From positions 434,001 through 498,000 of the forward strand of contig NZ_QGGB01000005.1 in assembly GCF_003150675.1 (NCBI RefSeq): a stretch of DNA of 64,000 nt, written 5' to 3'. This stretch comes from Rhodohalobacter mucosus (lineage in GTDB: Bacteria; Bacteroidota; Rhodothermia; Balneolales; Balneolaceae). The position numbers were made by a program, and so were the translations under genes. The notes below the pieces were generated by a model, which saw only the letters and a program-made list of their open reading frames with translations, did not search any database and had not been told where the DNA came from. Positions within the stretch are counted from its first letter, which is position 1; each line of letters opens with the position of its first letter. Shown in pieces: positions 46,362-56,657 of this stretch.

Positions 46362-47551
46362 TATCATTTATTACAGTTATTCTGGCTGCTTTGATCTGGC
46401 CTGCTGACGTGCGGGGTCAGAGTAAAAGCTATGAAATTCTTCCGGCTCCCGACCTTTGGTATAATGACGTGGACGGAATACGCGTGGGAGTCAGGCTTCT
46501 GGGACAGGTACCCGGAACGTTTGAAGACGGACCGCACAGACTGGATGCGGGCTTCTGGGTTGGAACCTGGTTTCCGGACCTTCCGGTTTCCTATTACATC
46601 TCGTACACAGAGCCTATACCGGCCTGGTCGGAATACGGCAGTGAGGCAAGTATACAGCTGATCAGTTCAATAAGAACGGGATATCATATACACGGCGCCG
46701 CCTTTAACAAGCGCTGGCAGCAGGGGTTTGATGAACGGCGCTACCGCGAGGTCAGGGTGCTGAATACGTTCGAAAAAAGATTTGACCTTGAGTACGCTGC
46801 CTTTCCCCGGTTGTGGGGTACGGAGAGCAAACTGCTCACCCACCTCAACCTGGAACTGCAGGATGACAATTCCCTGGGCTGGTATAGCCTGTCAGGATCG
46901 GCAGCAGTGCAATATCTAAATGAACTCTACCCGATCGCATCACTGGCAGCGATTCAGAACATTCCATTCAACGATTACTGGGGATTCCGGCTGAGGGGAT
47001 TTCTGGGTGCAGCCGGTTCGGATGCGGATCCTGAATATCTGTACTCCAGAAGCACACAGCCTTCGATTGAATCCATAGAATCGGGCATCACCCGAGCAAA
47101 AGGCACCATACCGCAGCCCTGGATAGAAAGCGGAAACTTTCATCTTGCCGGCGGACCCAATTTGAGAGGATATACGGGCCAGGATATTGAATCATTTACA
47201 GAAGCTGCAGGACCTGCACTCTACAAATCGTTTGTTTCGGTGAATGCAGAGTTTGACTATCCCAACCCAATTGGAATGCTTTTCAGGCGGATCCCCTATG
47301 TGTCAGAATTTACAAGCTTTGGATCCTACCTGTTTATGGATGCCGGAAGATCGCTGGAAAGCGACAATTCAACGCTTTTTGCAGATGCAGGAGCCGGATT
47401 TTCGCTGTCGCTGAATATTCCTGACTATCTGGGTAAACCACGCGGCTTTGTTCTGCGTTATGAACTACCATTCTGGCTGTCCGAACCGGGTATGCAGGAT
47501 GCTTTCAGGCTCAGGCACTTGTTTGGATTTGGAGCCATTTTTTCATTTTGA
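46340..47551 (+). CDS. Second Omp85-like outer-membrane barrel
   Basis: The 403-residue protein starts at a GTG, with a signal peptide ending near RGQS. The barrel has FHLAGGPNLRGYTGQDI, an Omp85-type L6 loop (RGY), and the last strand ends FGFGAIFSF with terminal Phe. No POTRA domains are present. It resembles the barrel at 26453 in general layout only. Overlap with NUDIX and the 22-base gap to the pseudo-caspase lipoprotein suggest one transcript. A role in envelope biogenesis or secretion is inferred. Confidence 0.7.
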   Translation: MARTLTLISFITVILAALIWPADVRGQSKSYEILPAPDLWYNDVDGIRVGVRLLGQVPGTFEDGPHRLDAGFWVGTWFPDLPVSYYISYTEPIPAWSEYGSEASIQLISSIRTGYHIHGAAFNKRWQQGFDERRYREVRVLNTFEKRFDLEYAAFPRLWGTESKLLTHLNLELQDDNSLGWYSLSGSAAVQYLNELYPIASLAAIQNIPFNDYWGFRLRGFLGAAGSDADPEYLYSRSTQPSIESIESGITRAKGTIPQPWIESGNFHLAGGPNLRGYTGQDIESFTEAAGPALYKSFVSVNAEFDYPNPIGMLFRRIPYVSEFTSFGSYLFMDAGRSLESDNSTLFADAGAGFSLSLNIPDYLGKPRGFVLRYELPFWLSEPGMQDAFRLRHLFGFGAIFSF

Positions 47552-47573
47552 ACCGACTGAATCGGATTGAGGC

Positions 47574-49316
47574 ATGCGAGTCATTTTCTTACTTACCGGG
47601 TTCCTATTCCTGACCGCATCCTGTACGACCAGCCGCTGGGTTGTTACCGATGAGTTTGCGCTCGACAGCAGTGCAGAACCGGAAATCGTTGACCGTACAA
47701 ATATCCTCGTTCTGGAGAGAGAACCTACTCCGGAGAATCCTGTGCTGCTTTATACCCCGTATGAAGTTATTCAGGAGCAGTATCCTCTCAGGGTCGAAAT
47801 GGAACGAACCGTTCAAAAGTACAGGCCCAGATGGGGGTTTATGTTACTGGGCCTTGCAGGAACCCTTTTCGCCTTCGCGGCTGCCAATTCAAATACCATT
47901 CTGACTGATGTGAGCAGATCACAAAAAGTGATTCTTAATGTGACCGGGGGAGTTCTCGGGATACTTTCATTTGTAAATTTACAGCCATCCGGTGACCCCA
48001 TTTACACTGGCGAGTCGGAGCTGATGAGGCGCAGCGGTGTTGAAGTACTGGTCGACTCCACATCAATACCGGGTGTTGAATCGGGAGTTCTTGATGTTGT
48101 ATCCATAACATACCTCGACAGTGTTCTTTTCCGTGAAACCGACCTTGCATTGCCTGAAAACGGACTCGAAATTAATCTCGCATCGCTATCGGGAGATCTT
48201 GGCGACGAGATTCAGGGAGATTCACAGGTCAACGTGCTGATTGAGTATGGCGGCAGCGAATATGCTGAAAATGTGCGCGTAGATCAGTTTATGGCACCCT
48301 TCATTCGAATAACACAACCCGTTGCAACTCTCCATTCATCAGCTGAGGATTCAGAAATCAATGTGGTTTCAGAAGTTGGGCGTGACAGTCAAATGCAGAT
48401 CCTTGCTGAGGGTGAAGATGGCTGGTACAGGGTGAGATACGAAAATACGGAAGCGTATATCAGGGATGATGCGGGAGAACGAAAATGGATGGCGCTTTCC
48501 GGCAGTGAATCATCTCTCGTTTATGAGTTTGCGGAGATACCATTTGGCGGAATTGACGTTGAAAGCGGTGTTCCGGTATTGAAAGAGTCCAATCCGTCTG
48601 ATAAGGCACTTATCGTAACCAATGGAATAGGTAATCAGGCAGGAGCCCGGCAGTACCTGGGCCGCGATCATGATCTTTACAGGCACTACAGCAGAAATGC
48701 GTTCCAGGTTGAAGAGAGCGAGATTCATACATTCAGAGAAAGGGGAGGCGGCGAACTGCTTCGTTTGAGTGAAACGGCCGGTTCCATGTTCGACAGCGGG
48801 TCATTGTATATCTTTGTCACAGGTTTTGCGGATATACGCACAGGTGCTTCAGGCCGCGAGGTGGTAATGGTATATGAAGACCGTGCGGGCGAGGTGAGTG
48901 AGATTCCACTGCTGGAACTATTCAGCGAGATTGCAGACCTGTCGCCGGAAACCCTGTACCTGTTTATCGATCTTGATTACCTGACAGACCCGAATGGCAA
49001 TAGTTCGGAACGGGAGCTCATTTCACTGATCAGCGAGGCATCAGGTATGCTTCTGCGAATGCTTCCGAATTCAGCCATTGTGTTCAGCAACCGCCCGGGG
49101 CAGCAGTCAGGCCTGTATTCAGGTATGAATAGTGAAAATATGCGCCATCACATATTCGCCTACTACTGGGCAGAGGCCCTTCAGCAGAGAAAAACCAGAC
49201 TATCAGACCTGGTAAACCATCTTGACAGCAACGTGGACTACATGTCGAGAAGGCTGCACGACCGACCCCAGGAAATCCAGGCATACGGAAATCTTACCCT
49301 CCAAATCTCCGACTGA
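47574..49316 (+). CDS. Lipoprotein with SH3-like and degenerate caspase-like domains
   Basis: This 580-residue protein begins with a signal and lipobox (LTASC, Cys17). Two hydrophobic stretches lie at 88-104 and 118-134, and an SH3b-like domain at 246-305. A caspase-like (C14) domain follows: KALIVTNGIGNQAGARQYLG (344-363), IFVTGFADIR where GHG with the catalytic His is expected (413-422), and LFIDLDYL where the DAC with the catalytic Cys is expected (463-470). The C-terminal end (HHIFAYYWAEALQQ, then QEIQAYGNLTL) matches the fold. It therefore looks catalytically dead. Recognition of the fold is by motif order, so moderate confidence. Confidence 0.6.
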   Translation: MRVIFLLTGFLFLTASCTTSRWVVTDEFALDSSAEPEIVDRTNILVLEREPTPENPVLLYTPYEVIQEQYPLRVEMERTVQKYRPRWGFMLLGLAGTLFAFAAANSNTILTDVSRSQKVILNVTGGVLGILSFVNLQPSGDPIYTGESELMRRSGVEVLVDSTSIPGVESGVLDVVSITYLDSVLFRETDLALPENGLEINLASLSGDLGDEIQGDSQVNVLIEYGGSEYAENVRVDQFMAPFIRITQPVATLHSSAEDSEINVVSEVGRDSQMQILAEGEDGWYRVRYENTEAYIRDDAGERKWMALSGSESSLVYEFAEIPFGGIDVESGVPVLKESNPSDKALIVTNGIGNQAGARQYLGRDHDLYRHYSRNAFQVEESEIHTFRERGGGELLRLSETAGSMFDSGSLYIFVTGFADIRTGASGREVVMVYEDRAGEVSEIPLLELFSEIADLSPETLYLFIDLDYLTDPNGNSSERELISLISEASGMLLRMLPNSAIVFSNRPGQQSGLYSGMNSENMRHHIFAYYWAEALQQRKTRLSDLVNHLDSNVDYMSRRLHDRPQEIQAYGNLTLQISD

Positions 49317-50176
49317 TGAGTGGATGGATTTACATTCTGCTCAGTTCCTCCTTCTCGATTTTGATTGCGCACCTTCTGAAGGTTACAGAGTTCAGGAAAA
49401 TTCACACCGTAAAAGTTCTAACGGTGAACTATTTTGTGGCTACGGTTACAGCCTTCGCCACAACCGAATCTGCAATAATTCCTGATTTTGCTCAAAATGA
49501 CTCCCTTGCGGCCGTACTTCTTGGAGCGGTTACCGGGTTCATTTTTATAGCCAACTTTTTTATCTACAGCAAGTCCGTAAATCACAACGGTGTGGGAATC
49601 AGCGTTGCAGCGATGCGTATTTCACTGATTGTTCCCGTATTGCTTTCAACGCTATGGTATCTGGAGTATATCAGCGCGATTCAATGGGTTGGAGTGATGC
49701 TGGTTTTTGTAACTCTTTTTCTGCTTTTGCCCAATAAACGCAAACTGCTTCGTGAGCCTTTCAGCGCGGGATGGCTTCTTGTACTTCTGTTTATTGGGAC
49801 AGGCGTAGGTGACGCTGCGCTAAAAATATATGAATCGGACTTTTCCGATATCTGGGCAAAGCAGCAATTTATGGGAGTGGTATTTTTGACGGCTTTCTTA
49901 ATCGGTATGGGGGTGCTGATTCTGCGCAGGGACGTACGGTTCAACAGGCATGATTTATGGATGGGTGCAGCAGTTGGGATTCCAAATCTTTATACGTCGA
50001 TTTTCCTGATTGAAGCCCTTGAGAGGATGAATGGCGCGGTGGTGTACAGTGCAGTTAACGTGATAACCGTGTTGGGTGCAACACTTTTGGGTATTTTGAG
50101 GTGGGGCGACCGGCTGAAGCCGTTTCAGTGGGCCGGCATTGTGTTCACACTCATTTCAATTCTGTTGCTTATTTAA
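49316..50176 (+). CDS. EamA/DMT-family transporter
   Basis: The 286-residue membrane protein has about ten helices in two five-helix repeats, with the second repeat's AVVYSAVNVITVLGATLLGILRWGDRLKPFQWAGI being typical of the EamA domain. The start codon overlaps the stop of the lipoprotein gene by one base (TGATG), so they are translationally coupled. Drug/metabolite transporters of this type export amino acids or other small solutes. The substrate is unknown. Confidence 0.85.
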   Translation: MSGWIYILLSSSFSILIAHLLKVTEFRKIHTVKVLTVNYFVATVTAFATTESAIIPDFAQNDSLAAVLLGAVTGFIFIANFFIYSKSVNHNGVGISVAAMRISLIVPVLLSTLWYLEYISAIQWVGVMLVFVTLFLLLPNKRKLLREPFSAGWLLVLLFIGTGVGDAALKIYESDFSDIWAKQQFMGVVFLTAFLIGMGVLILRRDVRFNRHDLWMGAAVGIPNLYTSIFLIEALERMNGAVVYSAVNVITVLGATLLGILRWGDRLKPFQWAGIVFTLISILLLI

Positions 50177-50379
50177 CGTGAGTTTCCCGAGAAGATCACT
50201 GAGGGGAAAGTGACTTTTTCGGTTCAACCTCTTATATCGAACTGACGTTAATCAGCTTCGAATACAAAAACCGCTTCAGGTTTAATGATTACCTGATAAT
50301 GCAGTTCAGAATATTTTTAACTTCAGAAAAGCTGTTGTGAGCAGCATCCTGTTTTAATCTAATTTTACAGATATTCACC

Positions 50380-51366
50380 ATGAGTCAGATCGACAAAATT
50401 CGTTCCAGAGCATCCCAAACAAAAAGAAAAGTGCTTCTTCCCGAAGCGGAGAAAGATATCCGCGTTATCAAGGCGGCAATTATGCTGAAAGCGGGCGGGT
50501 ATGCCGATCCGGTTCTTCTCGGTAACCGTAGCAGTATTCAAAAACTGGCTGAAACGGAAGGGGTGGAGCTGCCCGACTCACTGCAGGTGAATACCTATTC
50601 CGATCCCGTACAGGACGAGCGGAAATTTCTCTATTTCAAAGAGAAACTAAAGCATAAAAATCCAGAGGAAGAACAGCTTAGGGAGCTGAGCAGACATCCT
50701 CTCTATACAGCCGGCTGGCTTTTGGATACCGGTGAGGCTGATGCCTCCGTAGCAGGTTCTGTAGCTTCAACAGGCGATGTGATCCGTTCCGCACTGAGAA
50801 CCGTTGGTGTTGCCGAAAGCTCTGAGCTGGTATCCAGCTCATTTTTAATGGAGATGCCCGACGGTCGTGTCTTTACCTATGCCGATTGCGGGGTGGTTCC
50901 GTATCCTGATGCCCCGCAACTTGCATCCATTGCCCTCGACGCAGCGAAAACGCATCAGCTTTTGACCGGAGTTGAACCGGTGATAGCATTTCTTTCATTT
51001 TCAACGAAAGGCAGTGCACGGCACGAACGTGTTGACCTGGTAACGGAGGCACTTCGTCTTGCTAAGTCGAAAAAAACGGGATGGCGAATGGATGGCGAGC
51101 TGCAGTTTGATGCAGCAGCCGTTAGAACTGTGGCAGAAAGGAAAGCACCCGATTCTGATGTGAAGGGTGATGCAAATGTTTTCATTTTTCCCAATCTGGA
51201 CGCCGGCAATATCGCCTATAAAATTACGGAACGCCTTGCAGGGGCAAGTGCCACCGGGCCATTGCTGCAGGGATTACAAAAACCGATAATGGACCTATCG
51301 AGAGGATGTTCAGTGGATGATATTGTGAACACTGCCTGCGTGGCATCATTGCTGGCAGCTACATAA
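50380..51366 (+). CDS. pta: Phosphate acetyltransferase
   Basis: Pta interconverts acetyl-CoA and acetyl phosphate. The 328 residues form the short single-domain type. Recognisable parts are KRKVLLPEAEKDIRVIKAA, ASVAGSVASTGDVIRSALRTVG, VFTYADCGVVPYPDAPQLA, FLSFSTKGSARHERV and VFIFPNLDAGNIAYK. No acetate kinase gene is next to it. Short phosphate acetyl- and butyryltransferases are hard to separate by eye, so butyryl specificity is possible. Confidence 0.9.
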   Translation: MSQIDKIRSRASQTKRKVLLPEAEKDIRVIKAAIMLKAGGYADPVLLGNRSSIQKLAETEGVELPDSLQVNTYSDPVQDERKFLYFKEKLKHKNPEEEQLRELSRHPLYTAGWLLDTGEADASVAGSVASTGDVIRSALRTVGVAESSELVSSSFLMEMPDGRVFTYADCGVVPYPDAPQLASIALDAAKTHQLLTGVEPVIAFLSFSTKGSARHERVDLVTEALRLAKSKKTGWRMDGELQFDAAAVRTVAERKAPDSDVKGDANVFIFPNLDAGNIAYKITERLAGASATGPLLQGLQKPIMDLSRGCSVDDIVNTACVASLLAAT

Positions 51367-51701
51367 GATTTATTGCAAAAACCGGCCGTTTTCAGAAATA
51401 ACCTCATTCGAATCGGTACTCTTACTGTTTCCCGGTTTTGAACTTGCTATGGCGGCTTGTGAAATGAAATATGGCATAGCCTGCCTATCGCGCCTATAGG
51501 TGCTTTCAATTGGAGCTTTTTACGGTAAATGCCGTTCTTATAGCACAGCCAAATCCGCTTTAAGATCGTATTGATATTGCTTATATTTATTCATTCCAAA
51601 TAAGCATTACCTATAAATCCGTTTGTTTTGACAGAACTTGTCGGCGCGGATTTGTGTTAATCGATCGAACAAAGCGAAAACATTAAAAAATTGCAGTCAG
51701 A
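51367..51701. other. 335-base gap before sufB
   Basis: No gene is visible between pta and sufB. The likely regulatory part is the right half, which holds the inverted repeat listed separately and a TTTTGACAG stretch near 51628. I see no strong hairpin with a T-tract after pta. Confidence 0.45.
51578..51606. promoter_or_regulatory. Inverted repeat upstream of the suf cluster
   Basis: TGCTTAT (51578-51584) and ATAAGCA (51600-51606) are exact inverted arms around a 15-base AT-rich centre, about 95 bases before sufB. An Fe-S or iron regulator site is plausible from position, but it does not match the known IscR or Fur consensus closely. Confidence 0.35.
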
Positions 51702-53144
51702 ATGAGTGAGACGAAAGCTCTCGAAACAATGATTGGTGAAGAGTACAAGTATGGCTTCACCACGGATGTTGAATACGAAGATTTTCCCAAGGGAATCAAT
51801 GAGGACGTTGTCCGTTTGATTTCAGAAAAGAAAGGTGAACCGGAGTGGATGACAGAATTCCGCCTGAAAGCCTATCGAGCATGGACCGAGATGGAAGAGC
51901 CGGAATGGTTCAATGCTACGTATGAGAAGCCAAAATTTGATACGCTGCAATATTATTCTGCTCCCAAGAATAAGCCCAAACTCAACAGTCTTGACGAAGT
52001 GGACCCCAACATACGGGAGACATATGAGAAACTGGGTATACCTCTCGAAGAGCAGAAAATGTTGTCGGGTGTTGCCGTGGACGCCGTATTCGACAGTGTT
52101 TCGATTTTTACCACATTCAAGGAGAAGCTGGCTGAGGCCGGAGTTATATTCTGCTCCATCTCCGAAGCTATCCAGGATTATCCGGAGCTTGTGAAAAAGT
52201 ATATGGGGTCCGTTGTACCGGCGCGCGATAACTTTTATGCCGCGCTGAATTCCGCTGTTTTTTCAGACGGGTCGTTTTGCTATGTCCCCAAAGACACGAT
52301 CTGCCCGATGGAGCTCTCCACCTATTTCCGGATCAACAATATGAATTCCGGACAGTTTGAGAGAACACTTATTATCGCAGAGGATAACAGTCATGTAAGC
52401 TATCTGGAAGGATGTACTGCTCCCATGTACGACGAGCACCAGCTGCATGCGGCGGTTGTGGAGCTTATTGCAATGGATAACGCAGAAATTAAATACTCCA
52501 CCATTCAAAACTGGTATTCCGGCGATGAAGAGGGCAAGGGAGGCATCTATAACTTTGTAACTAAAAGAGGAGCATGCCGGGGCGACAACTCCAAAATCTC
52601 CTGGACACAGCTTGAAACCGGATCGGCGGTTACCTTGAAATACCCCAGCGTCATTCTTCAGGGCGACAATTCGGTGGGCGAATTTTTCTCTGTGGCCGTA
52701 ACCAACAAAATGCAGCAGGCCGATACGGGTACTAAGATGATCCATCTGGGTAAAAACACCAAGAGCACGATCATCTCCAAGGGTATCTCTGCAGGTAAAT
52801 CCAACAACAGCTATCGCGGACAGGTGAAGTTCAGCAAGAAGGCCGATAACGCCAGAAACTATTCCCAGTGCGATTCCATGCTGATCGGACAAACCTGCGG
52901 CGCTCATACTTTCCCATATATCGAGTCGGCTAACCCAACCGGGAAAATCGAACACGAAGCCACAACTTCAAGGGTGGGCGAAGATCAGATTTTCTACCTT
53001 CAGCAGAGAGGCATCAGCGAGGACGATGCCATCTCCCTTATTGTGAACGGTTTCTGCAAAGAGGTGCTCAAGGAGTTGCCGATGGAATTTGCCGTTGAGG
53101 CCAACAAACTGCTTGGCATCAAGCTTGAAGGCAGTGTTGGATAA
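51702..53144 (+). CDS. sufB: SUF complex scaffold protein SufB
   Basis: SufB is the scaffold on which [Fe-S] clusters are built with SufC and SufD. The 480 residues show the family body with [10 protein letters not shown]-like start, the stretch [22 protein letters not shown], then [22 protein letters not shown] and [21 protein letters not shown] (the conserved Cys). The C-terminal end [14 protein letters not shown] is typical. It opens the suf cluster. Confidence 0.96.
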   Translation: MSETKALETMIGEEYKYGFTTDVEYEDFPKGINEDVVRLISEKKGEPEWMTEFRLKAYRAWTEMEEPEWFNATYEKPKFDTLQYYSAPKNKPKLNSLDEVDPNIRETYEKLGIPLEEQKMLSGVAVDAVFDSVSIFTTFKEKLAEAGVIFCSISEAIQDYPELVKKYMGSVVPARDNFYAALNSAVFSDGSFCYVPKDTICPMELSTYFRINNMNSGQFERTLIIAEDNSHVSYLEGCTAPMYDEHQLHAAVVELIAMDNAEIKYSTIQNWYSGDEEGKGGIYNFVTKRGACRGDNSKISWTQLETGSAVTLKYPSVILQGDNSVGEFFSVAVTNKMQQADTGTKMIHLGKNTKSTIISKGISAGKSNNSYRGQVKFSKKADNARNYSQCDSMLIGQTCGAHTFPYIESANPTGKIEHEATTSRVGEDQIFYLQQRGISEDDAISLIVNGFCKEVLKELPMEFAVEANKLLGIKLEGSVG

Positions 53145-53289
53145 CAGGTCAGCAGGAAAGAAGCCGGTTTGCATACTGCCGGCATCAGGCCATGAAAACT
53201 GAGATGATATTCAGACCGAAGTACGGCTTGATCAGAAAGAATCACATGTTGTATCACAATCGTTTAAACATCAAAAAAAAGAAATAACC

Positions 53290-54063
53290 GTGTTAGAATT
53301 AAAAGATTTACATGTAGAAGTTGAGGGTGAAGGTATTGAGATCCTCAAAGGTGTCAATTTGAAAGTAAATAAGGGGGAAATTCATGCCATCATGGGCCCG
53401 AATGGAAGCGGCAAAAGCACGCTTTCGAAGGTTGTGGCGGGACACCCCGAGTACGAAGTCACCAAAGGCGACATTCTTTATGATGGTGAAAGTGTTCTTG
53501 AGATGGACCCCGATGAGCGGGCACATGCCGGAATCTTTCTGGCCTTCCAATATCCGGTTGAAGTTCCGGGTGTTACCAATACCACTCTGTTGAGGGAATC
53601 CTACAATACCATTGCGGCATCGAGAGGACGTGAAGAACTCGATCCGCTCGAGTTTGACGATTATATCAAGGATAAGCTCGACCTGGTACAGATGAAACCT
53701 GATTTTCTTGAACGAAGCGTTAACACAGGATTTTCAGGCGGCGAGAAAAAGCGAAACGAGATTTTCCAGATGGCCGTACTTCAGCCCCGCCTTTCACTGC
53801 TTGACGAAACCGATTCGGGACTGGATATCGATGCGCTTAAAATTGTATCGGACGGTATCAACAAACTGCACGGAGACGAGGATGCCGTGGTATTAATTAC
53901 TCACTATCAGCGTCTGTTAAACTACATTGAGCCCGATTTTGTGCATGTTATGATGGGCGGCAAAATTGTAAAAAGCGGTGACAAAACGCTTGCTCTCAAA
54001 CTGGAGGAGCAAGGGTACGACTGGCTCGAAGCACACGCAACCGTAAACGGAGAAGCAAGTTAA
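53290..54063 (+). CDS. sufC: SUF complex ATPase SufC
   Basis: SufC is the ABC-type ATPase of the SufBCD scaffold. The Walker A is GPNGSGKST, the signature is [14 protein letters not shown], and the Walker B is [14 protein letters not shown]. The 257-residue length is normal. The start is a GTG at 53290, 145 bases after sufB. It ends on the A of the sufD ATG, so the two are translationally coupled. Confidence 0.96.
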   Translation: MLELKDLHVEVEGEGIEILKGVNLKVNKGEIHAIMGPNGSGKSTLSKVVAGHPEYEVTKGDILYDGESVLEMDPDERAHAGIFLAFQYPVEVPGVTNTTLLRESYNTIAASRGREELDPLEFDDYIKDKLDLVQMKPDFLERSVNTGFSGGEKKRNEIFQMAVLQPRLSLLDETDSGLDIDALKIVSDGINKLHGDEDAVVLITHYQRLLNYIEPDFVHVMMGGKIVKSGDKTLALKLEEQGYDWLEAHATVNGEAS

Positions 54064-55382
54064 TGGCACATCCAACAGACATTGAACCATCCTTTTTGCA
54101 CCGGCTGGCCAAGAATGCGCCGGAAAATGATCATTGGTCAGAAATTCGCAGGGAAGGGCTTAAAACCCTGAATCACGCCTCTTTTCCTCATCGGAAAATT
54201 GAGGAGTGGAGATTTACAGACCTGAAGCCGCTGTCCAGGACAGATTTTTTTCCGATAAATGAGGCCGGAACACTTCCAGCTGCCGATATTGAGCAGTATT
54301 ACATACCGGAATCAGACCGCAGCAGACTGGTCTTTATCAACGGCCGCTACCATGAAAAATACTCATCCATCGGCGGATTGGGTAAGGGCGTTACGGTCGG
54401 CAATCTTGCCGAATTTGAAGACCATGGTGCGGTAGAGCAGTACCTGAATAAACTGGTGAATTACGAAGATGACGTTTTCGTCCCCTTCAACAATCTTATG
54501 CTCGAGGATGGTGCTTTTATCCATCTCGAAGAGGGCGCAAAGGCTGAAGCCCCCATACAGATTTTGAATCTGTACACTGATGCGGGCAAAGCGTATATAG
54601 CTGCGCCCAGAATGCTGGTTGTCGCAGAAAAGGGATCGGATGTCACAATTATCGAAGACCATATCGGACTTGCCCAGAATACATACCTGACCATTCCCGT
54701 TTGTGAAGTTAAAGCCATGGAGGGTGCCCATATTCACCACGTACGCATCCAGCGCGACAGCACGGAAGCCTTTCACGTATCGCGTCCGATTGCCTACGTA
54801 GAAAAGAATTCGGAGTATCACAGCTACACCATTACGCTTGGAGCGGCTCTTTCAAGGAATGAGCCCAGGGTTGTGCAGGAAGCAGAGGAAGTGGACTTTA
54901 CACTCGACGGACTGGTTCTGATCGACGGCGAACAAGTAGCCGACACGCACTCCGTAATGGATCACAGGTTTTCTCACGCCAACAGCCACCAGCTGCACAA
55001 GGTAGTTGTAAACGGCAACGCACACAGCATCTTCAATGGCAAAATTTTTGTCAGAAAAGACGCGCAGAAAATTGATTCCTTTCAGGAGAACAGAAACCTG
55101 CTGCTTTCAAATGACGGGCTTGTAAACACCAAGCCGCAGCTTGAAATATTCGCTGATGACGTACTCTGCTCCCACGGAGCAACTATCGGGCAGCTGGACC
55201 CTGAAGAGGTATTTTATCTCCAGAGCCGGGGCATGACCGAAGAGAAAGCCAAGGAAGTGCTTACGTATGCATTTGCCCTGGAGACGATTGAAAATATGAA
55301 GGTAGACTCCGTCCATCAGCTGCTGATTGATGAAGTGTACAGATATACAAAAGCAAACACCGCAGAGAAAGTACCGGTTTAG
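54063..55382 (+). CDS. sufD: SUF complex subunit SufD
   Basis: SufD partners SufB. The 439 residues include the N-terminal region with EEWRFTDLKPLSRTDFF and the beta-helix core, ending with VLCSHGATIGQLDPEEVFYLQSRGM and a helical tail. The conserved His of the SufD core lies in LCSHGATIG. The start overlaps sufC by one base. Confidence 0.95.
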   Translation: MAHPTDIEPSFLHRLAKNAPENDHWSEIRREGLKTLNHASFPHRKIEEWRFTDLKPLSRTDFFPINEAGTLPAADIEQYYIPESDRSRLVFINGRYHEKYSSIGGLGKGVTVGNLAEFEDHGAVEQYLNKLVNYEDDVFVPFNNLMLEDGAFIHLEEGAKAEAPIQILNLYTDAGKAYIAAPRMLVVAEKGSDVTIIEDHIGLAQNTYLTIPVCEVKAMEGAHIHHVRIQRDSTEAFHVSRPIAYVEKNSEYHSYTITLGAALSRNEPRVVQEAEEVDFTLDGLVLIDGEQVADTHSVMDHRFSHANSHQLHKVVVNGNAHSIFNGKIFVRKDAQKIDSFQENRNLLLSNDGLVNTKPQLEIFADDVLCSHGATIGQLDPEEVFYLQSRGMTEEKAKEVLTYAFALETIENMKVDSVHQLLIDEVYRYTKANTAEKVPV

Positions 55383-55397
55383 CAATAGCAACAACAG

Positions 55398-56642
55398 ATG
55401 ACCCAACCCACAGCCGCCATACCGAAAGTTGATTTCGACAGGATACGGAAAGATTTCACCGTACTGGACCAGCAGGTAAACGGGCACCCGCTCGTCTATC
55501 TTGATAATGCTGCGTCGAGCCAGATGCCTGTTTCGGTTGCGGATCGTCTCGATGCATACCATCGCAACGAACACGCCAATGTACACAGGGGCATTCACAC
55601 GTTAAGCCAAAAGGCAACGGACGCCTTTGAAATGACCCGAAGAAAAGTACAGCAGTTTATCGGTGCATCTTCATCAGACGAAATTGTATTCACAACCGGG
55701 ACTACGGATTCGCTTAATTTGGCGGCCAACTCATACGGGATGGAAAATCTTCAGAAGGGTGATGAAATCATTCTCTCGGAGATGGAGCACCATGCCAATA
55801 TTGTACCCTGGCAGATGGTTGCACAAAAAACAGGAGCCGTGATCAGGGTCATACCCGTACTTGACAATGGCGAGCTGGATATGCAAGCCTACAAAGAGCT
55901 TTTGGGCCCACGCACGAAAATAGTCTCCGTTATCCATGTGTCGAACGCGCTGGGAACCGTGAATCCGGTTAAAGAGATTACGGCACTAGCCCATGAGCAT
56001 CATGCAGTGGTTGTTATTGACGGTGCTCAGTCCGTTCCTCATCAGCCGGTAGATGTGCAGGATATCGATTGTGACTTCTTTACATTTTCATCACACAAAA
56101 TGTGCGGTCCCACGGGATTTGGAATATTGTACGGTAAAAAACACCTGCTCGACAAAATGCCACCGTATCGCGGTGGGGGCGACATGATCGACAAAGTGAG
56201 CTTTGAAGAGACGACGTACAATGTGGTTCCATTTCGGTTTGAAGCGGGAACGCCTCCCATTGCTGCAGGTATTGGCCTCGGCGCCGCAATTGATTACCTG
56301 AATGAGATCGGTATGGAACAGATCGCCAATCGTGAATACGAATTGGTGGATTACGCCGTATCAAGGCTCAGAGAAATTGAAGGGCTGCAGATGATAGGCG
56401 AGTCATCAAATCGTGCGTCAGTCTGTTCCTTTGTTTTTGATGACATTCACGCGTCCGACCTGGGCACAATTCTTGATAAACGCGGAATCGCTGTGCGAAC
56501 GGGCCATCACTGCGCGCAGCCAATCCTGAGAAGATTTAACGTGCCGGCAACAACACGGGCATCTGTATCGTTTTATAACACAACAGAGGATATTGACAGA
56601 TTGGTTGACGGCATCCACTATGCCAAGTCATTCTTTGAATAA
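55398..56642 (+). CDS. sufS: Cysteine desulfurase SufS
   Basis: SufS takes sulfur from cysteine for Fe-S assembly. The PLP lysine is Lys234 in SSHKMCGPTG, and the catalytic Cys372 lies in RTGHHCAQPILRR. The 414-residue length and YLDNAASSQMP start match group II desulfurases. No sufE or sufU gene follows, so the sulfur-transfer partner must lie elsewhere or be provided differently. Confidence 0.95.
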   Translation: MTQPTAAIPKVDFDRIRKDFTVLDQQVNGHPLVYLDNAASSQMPVSVADRLDAYHRNEHANVHRGIHTLSQKATDAFEMTRRKVQQFIGASSSDEIVFTTGTTDSLNLAANSYGMENLQKGDEIILSEMEHHANIVPWQMVAQKTGAVIRVIPVLDNGELDMQAYKELLGPRTKIVSVIHVSNALGTVNPVKEITALAHEHHAVVVIDGAQSVPHQPVDVQDIDCDFFTFSSHKMCGPTGFGILYGKKHLLDKMPPYRGGGDMIDKVSFEETTYNVVPFRFEAGTPPIAAGIGLGAAIDYLNEIGMEQIANREYELVDYAVSRLREIEGLQMIGESSNRASVCSFVFDDIHASDLGTILDKRGIAVRTGHHCAQPILRRFNVPATTRASVSFYNTTEDIDRLVDGIHYAKSFFE

Positions 56643-56657
56643 AAAAGACAACGTATT

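Noticed and set aside
52263-52955. 230-residue open frame on the minus strand opposite sufB
   Set aside because: The sense strand is a strongly conserved SufB; the antisense frame has no motif.
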